DNA of 64,000 nt from Azospirillum cavernae (GTDB lineage Bacteria > Pseudomonadota > Alphaproteobacteria > Azospirillales > Azospirillaceae). Made by a program: the position numbers and the translations under genes. Shown in pieces: positions 38,036-47,141 of this stretch (the first letter of the stretch is position 1; each line of letters begins with the position of its first letter). The DNA is taken from NCBI RefSeq assembly GCF_003590795.1, contig NZ_QYUL01000001.1, forward strand, positions 1,381,001-1,445,000, given 5' to 3'. The notes under the pieces are model-generated. The model was not told the origin of the DNA, made no database searches, and saw only the letters and a program-made list of their open reading frames with translations.

Positions 38036-38482
38036 TTATTCGATGATGAGGAGGACTTCGCCGAACTCGACCGGCTGGGCGTCGCCGACCAGAACCTCGA
38101 CCACCGTGCCGCCGCGCGGCGCCTTGATCGGGTTCATGACCTTCATCGCCTCGATGATGAGAACCGTTTGACCGGCCTTCACCACGTCGCCGGGACGAAC
38201 GAAGGGGGTCGCGCCCGGTTCCGCCGCCGTGTAGGCGGTGCCGACCATCGGCGAGGTGACGGCGCCCGGATGGTTGCCCGGCTTGACCGCAGCCACAACC
38301 GGCGCCGCAGCGACCGGAGCCGCCGCGACCGGCGCGTGGGCGACCGTAACCTGGGGGGCCGTCGGGCGGGTGACGCGGATGCGCTTTTCGCCTTCGGCGA
38401 ACTCGATCTCGCTCAAGCCCGTCTCACGCAAGAGTTCCGCCAGCTTGCGGACCAGATCGCCGTCGATGTCGAAGCTCGCCAT
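38036..38482 (-). CDS. accB: Biotin carboxyl carrier protein of acetyl-CoA carboxylase
   Basis: A 148-residue carrier. The C-terminal biotinyl domain has the modified lysine K114 in IEAMKVMN. An Ala/Pro/Val-rich flexible linker occupies ~40-70 (repeats of APVAAAPV). The N-terminal ~38 residues form the usual helical segment. It passes CO2 from AccC to the AccAD transferase. The gene sits between aroQ (22 bp) and accC. Confidence 0.95.
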   Translation of the reverse strand: MASFDIDGDLVRKLAELLRETGLSEIEFAEGEKRIRVTRPTAPQVTVAHAPVAAAPVAAAPVVAAVKPGNHPGAVTSPMVGTAYTAAEPGATPFVRPGDVVKAGQTVLIIEAMKVMNPIKAPRGGTVVEVLVGDAQPVEFGEVLLIIE

Positions 38483-38504
38483 GATGTCAGTCGTTCCCGT
38501 TTCC

Positions 38505-38954
38505 TTAATCGCGGTCGATGATGTTCGCGATGGCGTCGAGCGCCAGAAGATAGCCATGCGGCCCAAACCCGCAGATCATGCCCTTCGCCACCGGCGAAAT
38601 ATAGGAATGATGACGGATCGGTTCACGCTTGAAGATGTTGGACAGATGCACCTCGATCACCGGCAGCTCTGACAGGATCAGCGCGTCCATGATGGCGACC
38701 GAGGTGTGGGTGTAGGCGCCGGCGTTGATGACGATGCCGTCATGTTCCGTGCGGGCCTGCTGGATCCATGTGACCAGCTCGCCCTCATGGTTCGACTGCC
38801 GGAAGTCGATGGTCAATCCGGCCTGCTCCGCCCGCTCATGGCAGGCGGCCTCCAGGTCGTCAAGCGTCATCGAGCCGTAGATTTGCGGCTCGCGAACTCC
38901 CAGCATGTTCAGATTGGGTCCGTTGAGGACCAGAACCGACGCGTCGATGGCCAC
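38505..38954 (-). CDS. aroQ: 3-dehydroquinate dehydratase, type II
   Basis: A 149-residue dodecameric enzyme of the shikimate pathway. Diagnostic motifs: VLVLNGPNLNMLGVREPQIYG (active-site Tyr in the last part), INAGAYTHTSVAI, and EVHLSNIFKREPIRHHSY. I use the GTG at 38954, since the family begins right at the VLNGPN strand and GGAAGGGGG precedes it; an ATG at 39017 would add 21 atypical residues. First gene of the operon with accB and accC. Confidence 0.93.
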   Translation of the reverse strand: MAIDASVLVLNGPNLNMLGVREPQIYGSMTLDDLEAACHERAEQAGLTIDFRQSNHEGELVTWIQQARTEHDGIVINAGAYTHTSVAIMDALILSELPVIEVHLSNIFKREPIRHHSYISPVAKGMICGFGPHGYLLALDAIANIIDRD

Positions 38955-39048
38955 GGCCCGCGCCCCCTTCCAAGATCGAAACCGCGCGTTTATAGCACGC
39001 CGCGCCGCGCTGTCCATGGCGACCGCGCGCTTTGCCCCCGGAAATCGT

Positions 39049-39834
39049 TCAGCGTGGGGCGACGGCGGTGTGTCGGGCCAGCATTTCCTGGTAAACGTCG
39101 CTGCTTTTCAGCGCCCGCAGCCCCTCATTGAAACCCGCCAGGATCGCCGGAGCGTCCGGCGTCACCCGCCCGACGATCAGATGCAGCGACACCGTGGCGT
39201 ACGGTCGTTCCGCCACCCGAATGTCGTTGATGACTCCGGCGTGAATCACCGCCGTGCTGCCGGTGTATTCGTCCAGCACAAAGGCGTCGGCCCGCCCGGT
39301 GGCCACCATCCGCACACAGGCCGTCAGGTCCGACGGCGATTCCCGAGTCAGTTCGCCTTGACGAACCATGGCGTCCAGTTCAATCGGCAGGGCGAAGCCG
39401 ATGGGCGCGCAGACCACCCGCCCCCGGAAATCCTCCGGCCCGCTGAAGCTCATCCGCGTGTGGGTGGACATATAGACAAACTGCCGCACCTCGATCAGCG
39501 GATCGGAGAACAGGGCGTCGCGTTCACGCTCCGGAGTCCGGACGAAGGGAAAGCTGGCCAGAAAGCGCCCGGAGACCACCCCGTCATAGCCCCGTTTCCA
39601 GGGCACAAAACGCACCCCATAGCTCCGGCCCGCCGCCTTGAAGGCCCGCTGAACCAATTCGGTCATCAGCCCGCCTTGCGGCAGGTCGTCGCCGGTGAAG
39701 GGGGCGAAGTTGGGTCCGGTGACAAGCTCCGGCATCACGGTGGAAAGCTCAGCCCTGACCGGCCCAGCCACCACCGTCAACAGCCCGACCGCGACCAGCG
39801 CGCCGCGCAGGGCGCTGGTCCAATGATGGCTCAT
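39049..39834 (-). CDS. Periplasmic solute-binding protein, family 3
   Basis: A 261-residue exported protein with a signal peptide ending VAGPVRA (residues ~23-28). The mature part fits the type II periplasmic binding fold of family 3 (amino-acid-type): GLMTELVQRAFKAAGR, RFVPWKRGYDGVVSGRF, DLTACVRMVATGRADAFVLD. GGGGAG sits 8 bases before the ATG. No ABC permease or ATPase gene is adjacent, so it is an orphan that could serve a distant transporter or act as a sensor partner. The ligand cannot be predicted. Confidence 0.85.
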   Translation of the reverse strand: MSHHWTSALRGALVAVGLLTVVAGPVRAELSTVMPELVTGPNFAPFTGDDLPQGGLMTELVQRAFKAAGRSYGVRFVPWKRGYDGVVSGRFLASFPFVRTPERERDALFSDPLIEVRQFVYMSTHTRMSFSGPEDFRGRVVCAPIGFALPIELDAMVRQGELTRESPSDLTACVRMVATGRADAFVLDEYTGSTAVIHAGVINDIRVAERPYATVSLHLIVGRVTPDAPAILAGFNEGLRALKSSDVYQEMLARHTAVAPR

Positions 39835-39955
39835 CCCCCTCGCTCCCCAACACAGGCGCCGAGCGCTGATCCGAAAAAGAATACCCGAGTATCGTTAGGT
39901 GTAGGCGGTTCGTGGCGGCCCTGTAAAGTCTCTTCTCTGGCCCGCCAACTCCCCT

Positions 39956-41419
39956 TTAGGCTGTCGGGCCGGGCTTGTCGCGTCGTCCGGCGGGATCGGT
40001 GTAGAGATCGTTGATGCGTTGAACATGCACCGCCGTCGCCTCGCCGATGGCGAAAATCCGCTTCTTGGCCCTGGCGTTCCACCCCGCCGGGCGCTTGGCG
40101 AAAATCGAACGGAAAAAGCGCGTGTTCTTCAAAAAAGCCTGCCGCAAATTGAGATCCACATCGCCAAACCGCTCGGGCAAGGACAGGGCCACCCGGCGGC
40201 CCAGGAGGGAACGCAGCCAGAAATGACCGGACAGGAACAGCGCGCCGCACAGCGCCGCCGCTCCGGCCAGTCGGACCGGCAACTCCCAGAACCACAACGG
40301 GTTGATCTCCATCAGCCAATCGGCAAAGCCGGACACGCCGCCGCCAACCAGTTGCGCCACGCCAATGAGCAGACCGGCCAACAGCGCGAGCCACACGGCG
40401 TCCGCCACCAGCACCCGACGACGCCAGCGGGCGATGGCGTCGCTCAGCGTCGGCGCCACCTCCCCTTCCAGCTCTTTGACGAGGCTGTCGATCGAGCCGA
40501 CGATGCGGTAGGCGCGCGCCACCTCCACCTCGGCGATGCGCGCGTGTATATCCGCCAGATCGGCGTCGCGCCGGGCCTCGTACCGCAAGCGCCGGGCCTC
40601 GTCCTCGATCACCACCGCCGATTGGGAATCATAAATGGCGTAGAAGCGACCCGACACCAGACCCGCCTGAGCGATGGCCCGCTGCCAGGCGCCGAACACC
40701 GCCTCCAGATTGTCTTCCTTCGCGGTCGTGTCCACCTGATTTAGGATGTAGCAAACCTTTCGCGCGTCGGCCCGGTTGACCGTCTTGGCCACCAGATGAC
40801 GCAGCGTGTCCTGCATGGCCCCGGGTTCAGGGTGGCGAGCGTCAAAGAAGACCAGCACGAGATCGGACAGATCGACGATGTGATCGACCAGACGCAACAC
40901 CGAGCGTCGCTGGTCGTCGGCGTCAAAGCCCGGCGAATCGACGAAGATCTTGCCCTTGGTCCGCGCGCCGCTGACGGCTTTCAGTTGCAGGTAATTGTCG
41001 ATGCGTTTGCCTTCGCCCGAAGCCACCTTCTCGATCTCGTCGGAGATGCGGTAGAAGGGAAAGCGTGGGTCGGCGTTCAACGCGGTGCCGGGCAACGCCT
41101 CCTTCCGGGTTTGCTGGCCATGGCAAATCACCGTGAACTTGTCGTCCACCGCCTGATTGCCGGTGCTTTGCAGCGCCTCGCCCAAATAGCCGTTGATGAA
41201 GGTCGATTTGCCCGCTGAAAAGGTGCCGAGCACCGCCACCATCGGCCACCAGGGGATCCGCGTGGTCAGCGATTCATACGGACCGATCAGCCCCAACCCG
41301 GCGAGCAGCCGATCAAAGGCGCGGAAGGTTGGAAGAACCGGCAGCAGGTTCGGATTTTCCGCGCGCAGATGAGCGTCCAACGCGGCGAGTCGCTGTTGAA
41401 GGGCTTGCCTGGGAGTCAT
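39956..41419 (-). CDS. Dynamin-like GTPase with two C-terminal membrane helices
   Basis: A 487-residue GTPase of the bacterial dynamin group. G1 is GTFSAGKST (65-73), G3 DSPGFD, and G4 NQVD. Two hydrophobic helices near residues 345-365 and 385-410 (VWLALLAGLLIGVAQLVGGG; AGAAALCGALFLSGHFWL) probably anchor it, with a basic C-terminal tail. Likely membrane remodelling or repair, by family analogy only. I start at the ATG at 41419 (MTPRQALQQ); the frame running to 41524 lacks support. It is a single gene, unlike many bacterial dynamins that occur as tandem pairs. Confidence 0.85.
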   Translation of the reverse strand: MTPRQALQQRLAALDAHLRAENPNLLPVLPTFRAFDRLLAGLGLIGPYESLTTRIPWWPMVAVLGTFSAGKSTFINGYLGEALQSTGNQAVDDKFTVICHGQQTRKEALPGTALNADPRFPFYRISDEIEKVASGEGKRIDNYLQLKAVSGARTKGKIFVDSPGFDADDQRRSVLRLVDHIVDLSDLVLVFFDARHPEPGAMQDTLRHLVAKTVNRADARKVCYILNQVDTTAKEDNLEAVFGAWQRAIAQAGLVSGRFYAIYDSQSAVVIEDEARRLRYEARRDADLADIHARIAEVEVARAYRIVGSIDSLVKELEGEVAPTLSDAIARWRRRVLVADAVWLALLAGLLIGVAQLVGGGVSGFADWLMEINPLWFWELPVRLAGAAALCGALFLSGHFWLRSLLGRRVALSLPERFGDVDLNLRQAFLKNTRFFRSIFAKRPAGWNARAKKRIFAIGEATAVHVQRINDLYTDPAGRRDKPGPTA

Positions 41420-42104
41420 GGCCGAGGGTCGTCCCACATGGTTTGGGCCAAAATCTATTGGCGCACTGTCTAGCACGAGGCAGGCATGCGCCGGGCAGGA
41501 AAACGCGCGAACCCATCTGGGCATCTCCGCCCCCCGCGCGCCCTCTTCGATGTCATGGGCCTGGGCAAACGCGGTTGATGTTGGTTATCAATATATTAAC
41601 GACTGCGAACCAAATGTTTGCGTTGCGCGGACGGATGGACGGCTTTCATTGCGATGCGCGAATTTCCGACCAAAGAAAATTTGGTTGAAAAACAGAATTT
41701 TCTCTTCAATTATTTAAAACAAATTCACCGCGAACAGATTTTCTGTATTTTTTTCTTGTAACAGGACAATTTTCGCCGGGAACCATTCGCCCCCAAACAA
41801 AATGAGGAGCAACAATAGGCTCCAAGCCAACCGCAGACACAACACAAAACGGGCGTCGTTCATTTGCGCCACTCACATATCGGCATATTGCTCGTGACAT
41901 CGCAGAATAATTCAATTTTGCAACAGACTTTCGACCACCGAATGTTGCCGTCCCGCCGCAGCCCTATCGGAATATGACATGGAGAATCGAATATTAAAAA
42001 GTTTCCTCTTGAAACAGGACAAAGGACGTGCAAACAATCTCTTCGTTCTCGCAAAGAGCAAGCTTCGTTTCAAAGCCATTTTAAAGCATTGGAGACCATT
42101 GGAA
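41420..42104. other. A/T-rich non-coding gap with a direct repeat
   Basis: About 680 bases with much lower GC than the surroundings and no convincing gene. Two near-identical 15-base direct repeats, CTTGTAACAGGACAA (near 41754-41768) and CTTGAAACAGGACAA (near 42008-42022), differ by one base. They lie upstream of the XRE regulator and could be operator half-sites, but nothing proves this. Confidence 0.4.
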
Positions 42105-42821
42105 ATGACGGGACCGACGGCGCGCAAGAGAGGGCGACGCGGATCGCCAGAATCCTGGTCTGTTGACGCCCATGTTGGTCAACGGGTGCGGATGCGCCGA
42201 ACCTTATTGGGCATGAGCCAGGAAAAATTGGGTGAGGCCATTGGCCTGACATTTCAACAGGTTCAAAAATACGAACGCGGATCAAACCGCATTTCTGCCG
42301 GAACGTTGTATCGGCTGGGCCAAGTCCTTGACGTTCCCGTCAGTTTCTTTTTTGATTGCTACGACGATCCCGACCACCCCAGAGCCTCCTCCGGTAGGGA
42401 AGACGCGTCGTCGATCAACGACAGCCAGATCAGCCGTCGGGAAGCCCGCCTGTTGCGTCTGTGGCGCGCCGCGCCCAGTCACGTGTCGGACGAGTTGCTG
42501 TCCCTCTTGTCATCTCTGTCGCCCGGGATTCGTGAACAGCAGGACAGCGGCGATTCCGTCACCAGTCGCCCCGACCTGAGCGCGCCGTCGAATGACGCGA
42601 CCTTCAAATCCGTGAATTCCTCAGAAGATGGCCGTTCAACCGGCAAGGACGCGACCGCTCGCGCGACGTCTCGGCACGCACGCATCGACACGCCGCCCCG
42701 TCTGAAACCAGCGGCGGACGGCGCCAACGGAAAAGATGGAGCCAAACCTCGGCGGCGCCATGGCGCAGTCTGGGATCCGACAGACATCATGCGCGCCAGC
42801 AAAATTCCGCCGCGAGAATAG
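42105..42821 (+). CDS. XRE-family transcriptional regulator
   Basis: A 238-residue regulator. Residues ~20-82 form a cro/C1-type HTH (VGQRVRMRRTLLGMSQEKLG, LTFQQVQKYERGSNRIS, LDVPVSFFFD), the form common in alphaproteobacteria and related to PraR/SinR-like regulators. Residues 95-238 are polar, low complexity and basic, without a recognisable domain. I choose the ATG at 42105, with GGAG 10 bases upstream; an ATG at 41979 in the same frame has no ribosome-binding site. The targets are unknown. Confidence 0.85.
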   Translation: MTGPTARKRGRRGSPESWSVDAHVGQRVRMRRTLLGMSQEKLGEAIGLTFQQVQKYERGSNRISAGTLYRLGQVLDVPVSFFFDCYDDPDHPRASSGREDASSINDSQISRREARLLRLWRAAPSHVSDELLSLLSSLSPGIREQQDSGDSVTSRPDLSAPSNDATFKSVNSSEDGRSTGKDATARATSRHARIDTPPRLKPAADGANGKDGAKPRRRHGAVWDPTDIMRASKIPPRE

Positions 42822-42878
42822 AGCAGCGGGGTCAGCCTCCGCCCGCGCGGCGCCCAACTCACCAAACGCCCAAAAAGA

Positions 42879-42911
42879 AAAACCCGGCGAACCATGCGGT
42901 CGCCGGGTTTT
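42879..42911. terminator. Bidirectional terminator between convergent genes
   Basis: Perfect 12-bp arms (42879-42890 AAAACCCGGCGA and 42900-42911) with A-rich sequence on the left and TTTTCTTTT on the right. It can serve both the XRE gene and the opposing peptidase gene. Confidence 0.88.
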
Positions 42912-42985
42912 CTTTTGAAACATCGAAGGCGCCCTTTATGGCCCCAAAGAGTCCATAAACGGGCGCAAAGTCGTCTCGACCGCGC

Positions 42986-43597
42986 TCACCAGGTGCGAAC
43001 CGGCCCCACATCCAGATGAACGAAGCCACTGCGCGGGTAGTAACCGACACCACCAACCTGCATGGACTTCGCCACCTCCGAAATGCCGCGCAACTGGGCG
43101 TCGGGCAGACGGATGTCGATGGCCATGCCACGGGTGTGGTAGCTTTCCTTGGCCACGCCACGCGACCGGCGCCGGGCCATCGCGTTGGTGCGACGCGAGC
43201 GGAAGCCGCAAATCACCTCGAACGGCGCGTCGGAATCGACGGTGGCGTGAACACGCGCCAACAGATCGAACAGGCGCGGATCGTAATGGCACACCTGCTT
43301 GGCGCGATGGTCGCGCAGCAAGACGTCCAGCTTTTTCAGCGCATCGGGCTTGTAATTGCCGTCGGCCCAATAGACGCCCTCGAAACTCTCGCGGGTGTTC
43401 ACATTGTGCAGAGCGATGCGGCGAACCGATCCGACCAAGGGAGCCGCTTCAACCGGCGACGCCCCAAGAACAACCGGGGCGACCGTGGCCGTGACGACCG
43501 AAGGAACCGCCGCCGCCGAAAGAGCCGCTGCGGCAAAGCTCAGGAAACCGCGCCGCCCCATGATTGGAGCTGCACGCTCATCATCCCCCAAAAGCAT
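42986..43597 (-). CDS. Tat-exported M15-like murein peptidase (DUF882 / YcbK type)
   Basis: A 203-residue exported protein. The N-terminus has a twin-arginine signal (MGRRGFLSFAAAALSAAA, residues 13-30), so it is exported folded by Tat. The C-terminal domain fits the DUF882/M15 zinc peptidase family (E. coli MepK/YcbK): metal ligands H154 (SYHTRGMA), D161 (IDIRLPD) and H194 (FVHLDVG). The ATG at 43597 has AGAGG 7 bases upstream; the ATG at 43561 directly before the RR motif is an alternative. Likely cleaves peptidoglycan cross-links. Divergent from the L,D-transpeptidase gene. Confidence 0.88.
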   Translation of the reverse strand: MLLGDDERAAPIMGRRGFLSFAAAALSAAAVPSVVTATVAPVVLGASPVEAAPLVGSVRRIALHNVNTRESFEGVYWADGNYKPDALKKLDVLLRDHRAKQVCHYDPRLFDLLARVHATVDSDAPFEVICGFRSRRTNAMARRRSRGVAKESYHTRGMAIDIRLPDAQLRGISEVAKSMQVGGVGYYPRSGFVHLDVGPVRTW

Positions 43598-43957
43598 CCC
43601 GAAACCTCTTTGGCTGTGCGTGACTGGCGAGTCGCATGGCGCCCGCAACCGGCCCACGACCGACCACCAGCGCCGATCCGGGACGTTCCAATTTCTGGTA
43701 ATCTTCCCCGGACGGTTATCCGTATAGGGAACCCCTGAGGCCCACGCAATCGAAAAATTCCGCAACTGTGTTTAAAATGCACGGGTGTTTTCGACCCACT
43801 TTGGCACGGAGTTGGCAGGAAGGTCACAGTTCGAAACCATATCGTGCCTTTGCCGCCCCACGCCTCGCCTTCTGCGCTTCCCATGCATAGATTGCTTCTG
43901 CACCGTCAGAACAGGGTTCCACGCACAGGACGCCCGCCTGGATAAAGGATCGTTCGC
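43598..43957. other. Divergent intergenic region between two murein enzymes
   Basis: 360 bases without a gene. It must hold the promoters for the M15-like peptidase (left) and the L,D-transpeptidase (right). The only element I can define is the sigma-54 site at 43802-43817. No enhancer-site pair was recognised. Confidence 0.6.
43802..43817 (+). promoter_or_regulatory. Sigma-54 (RpoN) promoter before the L,D-transpeptidase gene
   Basis: TGGCACGGAGTTGGCA matches the consensus TGGCACG-N4-TTGCA at 11 of 12 defined positions. The GG (43803-43804) and GC (43815-43816) are separated by exactly 10 bases. The predicted start is near 43828, leaving a ~130-base 5' untranslated region. Confidence 0.7.
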
Positions 43958-45151
43958 ATGTCCGCAGTCACCGCAGCCCGCAAATCCTGGACGTTGTCTA
44001 ACGCCCGGCCACTTGCCGTCTTCGCTGGGATTGCCGGGATCGTCTTTGGGCTGCTGATGATTGCTCCCACCGTCAAGGCCGCTCCGTATCGGGACACCTT
44101 GACCCAATGGGCCGACCGGCTGGACGCGGTCGCCCTGGAGACGGACAGCAAGCCGGATCTGAAAAGCGCGCGCATCGGCGACGGCGCTCTGTTGAAAAAA
44201 GGCAGTTCGGGGGAACGAGTCGCCCGCCTCTCCTTGCGCCTGATCGAACTGGGCCATCTGCCCGCCGACCAAGCGACCGACCAGTTCACCCGCGTGATCG
44301 ACGACGCCGTTCGCGCCTTCCAGCTTGCCCAGAATATGCGCCCCGATGGGCTGGTCGGCGGCGGCACCCGCGCCGCGCTCGACCGCAGCCCGGCGGAGGC
44401 CGCCGCGCAAATGCGCCAAAGCGCCACGGCGATGCGCGCTTTCCGTGACACGGCCCCCGACACGATTCTGCTGGTCAATCTGCCCGACCAGACCACGACG
44501 CTGGTCCGTGGTGGTGAAACGACGCTGACCATGCGCGCCATTGTTGGCCGCCCATCGCGCTCCACCCCGCTTCTCCAGGACCAAATCACCCATGTGATCG
44601 TCAACCCGACTTGGACCGTTCCGCCCACCCTGCTGAAGGAAGACAAGCTTCCCATGCTGCGGTCCAAGGGCACGCCGGGGATCCAGCACGCCACCATTTA
44701 CCTGGATGGGGTCGAAGTCGCGCCGGAAACCGTCGATTGGAACACGGTGACGCCGGGCCGTGTCCGCATCGTCCAGCAGCCGGGCAATCACAACGCGCTG
44801 GGCCGTTTTCGCTTCAACCTGACCAATCCGTACAGCATCTATCTGCACGGCACCAACGAACCACATCTGTTCGACCGTGAGGTGCGGACGATCAGTTCCG
44901 GCTGCGTCCGGCTGGAAGACGCCCGCAAAATGGCGGAAATCCTGCTGGCCGACGTCAACGTGACCCCCGACCGCATCAACCGCATGCTGGACAAGCCTGA
45001 ACCGCAATGGGTCAAGCTGGCGCAGCCGATTCCGGTGCAGTTCGTCTATTGGACAGCCACGGTGGATGAGAGTGGGGCCGTGCATCTTCACCCCGATGTC
45101 TATGATCGGGCTGACGAAACTGCGTCCACGTCTCCCGCCTCGCGCGCGTGA
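43958..45151 (+). CDS. L,D-transpeptidase with peptidoglycan-binding domain
   Basis: A 397-residue periplasmic enzyme. A signal or anchor helix is at ~18-36 (cleavage near TVKAAP). A PG_binding_1 domain lies at ~80-143 (LKKGSSGERVARLSLRLIEL...RAFQLAQNMRPDGLVGGGT). The YkuD catalytic domain at ~168-330 has H298 (YLHGTN) and the nucleophile C316 (SSGCVRLED). It makes 3-3 cross-links or attaches proteins to peptidoglycan (YcbB/LdtD-like size). It is divergent from the M15-like peptidase and preceded by a sigma-54 promoter. Confidence 0.92.
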   Translation: MSAVTAARKSWTLSNARPLAVFAGIAGIVFGLLMIAPTVKAAPYRDTLTQWADRLDAVALETDSKPDLKSARIGDGALLKKGSSGERVARLSLRLIELGHLPADQATDQFTRVIDDAVRAFQLAQNMRPDGLVGGGTRAALDRSPAEAAAQMRQSATAMRAFRDTAPDTILLVNLPDQTTTLVRGGETTLTMRAIVGRPSRSTPLLQDQITHVIVNPTWTVPPTLLKEDKLPMLRSKGTPGIQHATIYLDGVEVAPETVDWNTVTPGRVRIVQQPGNHNALGRFRFNLTNPYSIYLHGTNEPHLFDREVRTISSGCVRLEDARKMAEILLADVNVTPDRINRMLDKPEPQWVKLAQPIPVQFVYWTATVDESGAVHLHPDVYDRADETASTSPASRA

Positions 45152-45355
45152 GCAACCAATCCGGACCGGGACACCCTCCCGGTCCGCAACCTTTCATAGC
45201 TTACGGCGTTTCACAATGGCAACGCCTGCCCGGAAATTGCCACAAATCCACTTCTTTTCCTGCTTGTCATTTGAAATAAGACCTTCGTGATGTTATTCAC
45301 CCGGACCTATGAGCGGTCCTGCGGCTAGTGGCTGGGCCAACAGACGGAACACGAC

Positions 45356-47107
45356 ATGTTGAGCTTGCCCGGACCAGCCGCCTTCCAGCCCAACCGCCGC
45401 TCCCGGCGGCGCTCCATGGGGCAAGTGGTTGCGTTGACTTTGCTGGGGTCGTTGCTTGCCCTGCCCGCCTTTGGCCAGACTCGCGGCGACAGCAAGCCCC
45501 CGTCGGCCAGCAGCGCGTCGTCCGCAAAATCCGGAAAATCCACCGTCGCGAAGGCGTCGGCATCCAAAACCTCCACCGCCGACCGCAAAGCCGTCACCAA
45601 GGTCGGCGACGGCAAAGCCACGCTCGCCAAGGGCGCGGCCTCCGTCGCCCTGCCCGCCGCCGCCACCGCGCCCGCGACAACCGCTCCCATCGGCAAGACG
45701 TCGTCTGGCCGTTCGCTGCAACTTGGCTTGTTCTCCCGCGAAAGCGACGCTTGGTACGCCTGGGAAAGCTTGCAACGCCGACAGCCCGAACTGACACGGG
45801 ATTTGAAGGCTGGCGTTTCCTTTCTCGACGGCAAGACCGAAGCCAGCGGCGCCGTTCTGCGCGCGGCGACGGTTGGCGACGTTGACGCGCAACGGCTGTG
45901 CCGCCGCATCGTCGGCGCTGGGTTTGGTTGCCTGATCGTCGACGCGCCCGCCGTGTCCACCGTCGCCACGACCGGCATGGAACCGGCCAAAGCCGCCACG
46001 CCGCAGCCGCCCGCCGCGACGGCTCCGGTCACGGCGACAGCTCCGGTCAGCACCATCACCGTCCCCGTGGCGAAGATTCCCCCCTCCGTTCCGGTTCCGG
46101 CCTCGGCCCCAGCCGTCTCCCTCCCCCCGGCGGCGGTCCCGGCGACCGCAACCCCACCCGCCGCGCCGCCATCGCCTGCAACGCCGATCCCGCCAAGCGC
46201 CATCGCCCAAGCCCCAGCGACCGGCTCGCTCACCCCGTCGGCGCTCGCCCCGATCAGCGCGGCGCAGGCCGCGCCGCTGGCGCCGCCGCCCGGCATGATC
46301 GCCGCCACGCCGCCCCCCGAAGGCACGGTGATTTACACCGAAGAAGACGCTCGGACGATGGCCGACATTGAGCAGCACAGCCGCAGCAAAGGCCGCTTGC
46401 GCTCGGTGATGCCGGATTCGCGTCTGGATGTCATGCCCGCGACCTTGAAGCGGGAGGGCTGGAATCTCTGCGCTCTGACTTTCGACGACGGCCCCCACCG
46501 CACCGTCACCCGGCAGGTTCTCGACGTTCTCAACCGCGAGAAGGTCCCCGCCACCTATTTCCCGGTGGGGCGCGTCGCCCAGCACCAGGGCGACCTGATC
46601 CGCGACTTCATCGCCAGCGGTCACGAGATCGGCAACCATAGCCTGACCCACTCTGATCTGCGCCCAATGGGGGTTGAGGCCCAACGCTACGAGATCGCCG
46701 AAACCAACCGCATTCTACGCAGCTTTGGCGCCAACCCAGTGCTGTTCCGCCCGCCCTATGGCCGTTATTCCAACGAGTTGTTGGGCGTCGCCCGCGCCGA
46801 ACAGATGAGTTCGGTGCTGTGGACGGTGGACACCCGCGATTGGAAGGTGCGCAACGCGGACAAGATCGTCGAGCACATCAGGACCGCCGCCGGAATCGGC
46901 AGCGTTTTCCTGATGCACTCCACCTACGCCAGCACGGCGGAGGCCCTGCCGCGCGTCATCGCCGAATTGCGCAACAAGGGCTGCGAGTTCGTCACCCTGT
47001 CGGAATGGCTGGAGCGCATGCGCACGCTGGCCCTGCCAAAGATCGTCAACGCCGGAATGCCGTCACCGGCCCCAACCGCCAGCACGCCGCCCGCCGCGCG
47101 CAACTGA
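45356..47107 (+). CDS. Polysaccharide deacetylase (NodB domain) with N-terminal SPOR-like domain
   Basis: A 583-residue exported protein. A signal-type helix lies at ~22-40. A SPOR-like domain is at ~118-197 (LQLGLFSRESDAWYAWESLQ ... GAGFGCLIVD), followed by a Pro/Ala/Val-rich linker at ~200-320. The NodB/CE4 domain at ~365-560 has the metal/catalytic motifs TFDDGPH (375-381, D377/D378) and H428-x3-H432 in GNHSLTHSD, then RPPYGRY. Expected to deacetylate peptidoglycan or another polysaccharide in the periplasm. SPOR suggests targeting to denuded glycans at the septum. Strong terminator follows. Confidence 0.88.
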   Translation: MLSLPGPAAFQPNRRSRRRSMGQVVALTLLGSLLALPAFGQTRGDSKPPSASSASSAKSGKSTVAKASASKTSTADRKAVTKVGDGKATLAKGAASVALPAAATAPATTAPIGKTSSGRSLQLGLFSRESDAWYAWESLQRRQPELTRDLKAGVSFLDGKTEASGAVLRAATVGDVDAQRLCRRIVGAGFGCLIVDAPAVSTVATTGMEPAKAATPQPPAATAPVTATAPVSTITVPVAKIPPSVPVPASAPAVSLPPAAVPATATPPAAPPSPATPIPPSAIAQAPATGSLTPSALAPISAAQAAPLAPPPGMIAATPPPEGTVIYTEEDARTMADIEQHSRSKGRLRSVMPDSRLDVMPATLKREGWNLCALTFDDGPHRTVTRQVLDVLNREKVPATYFPVGRVAQHQGDLIRDFIASGHEIGNHSLTHSDLRPMGVEAQRYEIAETNRILRSFGANPVLFRPPYGRYSNELLGVARAEQMSSVLWTVDTRDWKVRNADKIVEHIRTAAGIGSVFLMHSTYASTAEALPRVIAELRNKGCEFVTLSEWLERMRTLALPKIVNAGMPSPAPTASTPPAARN

Positions 47108-47141
47108 GCGCGGGCGCGCCTCGCCGGACAATGCTGACTGA

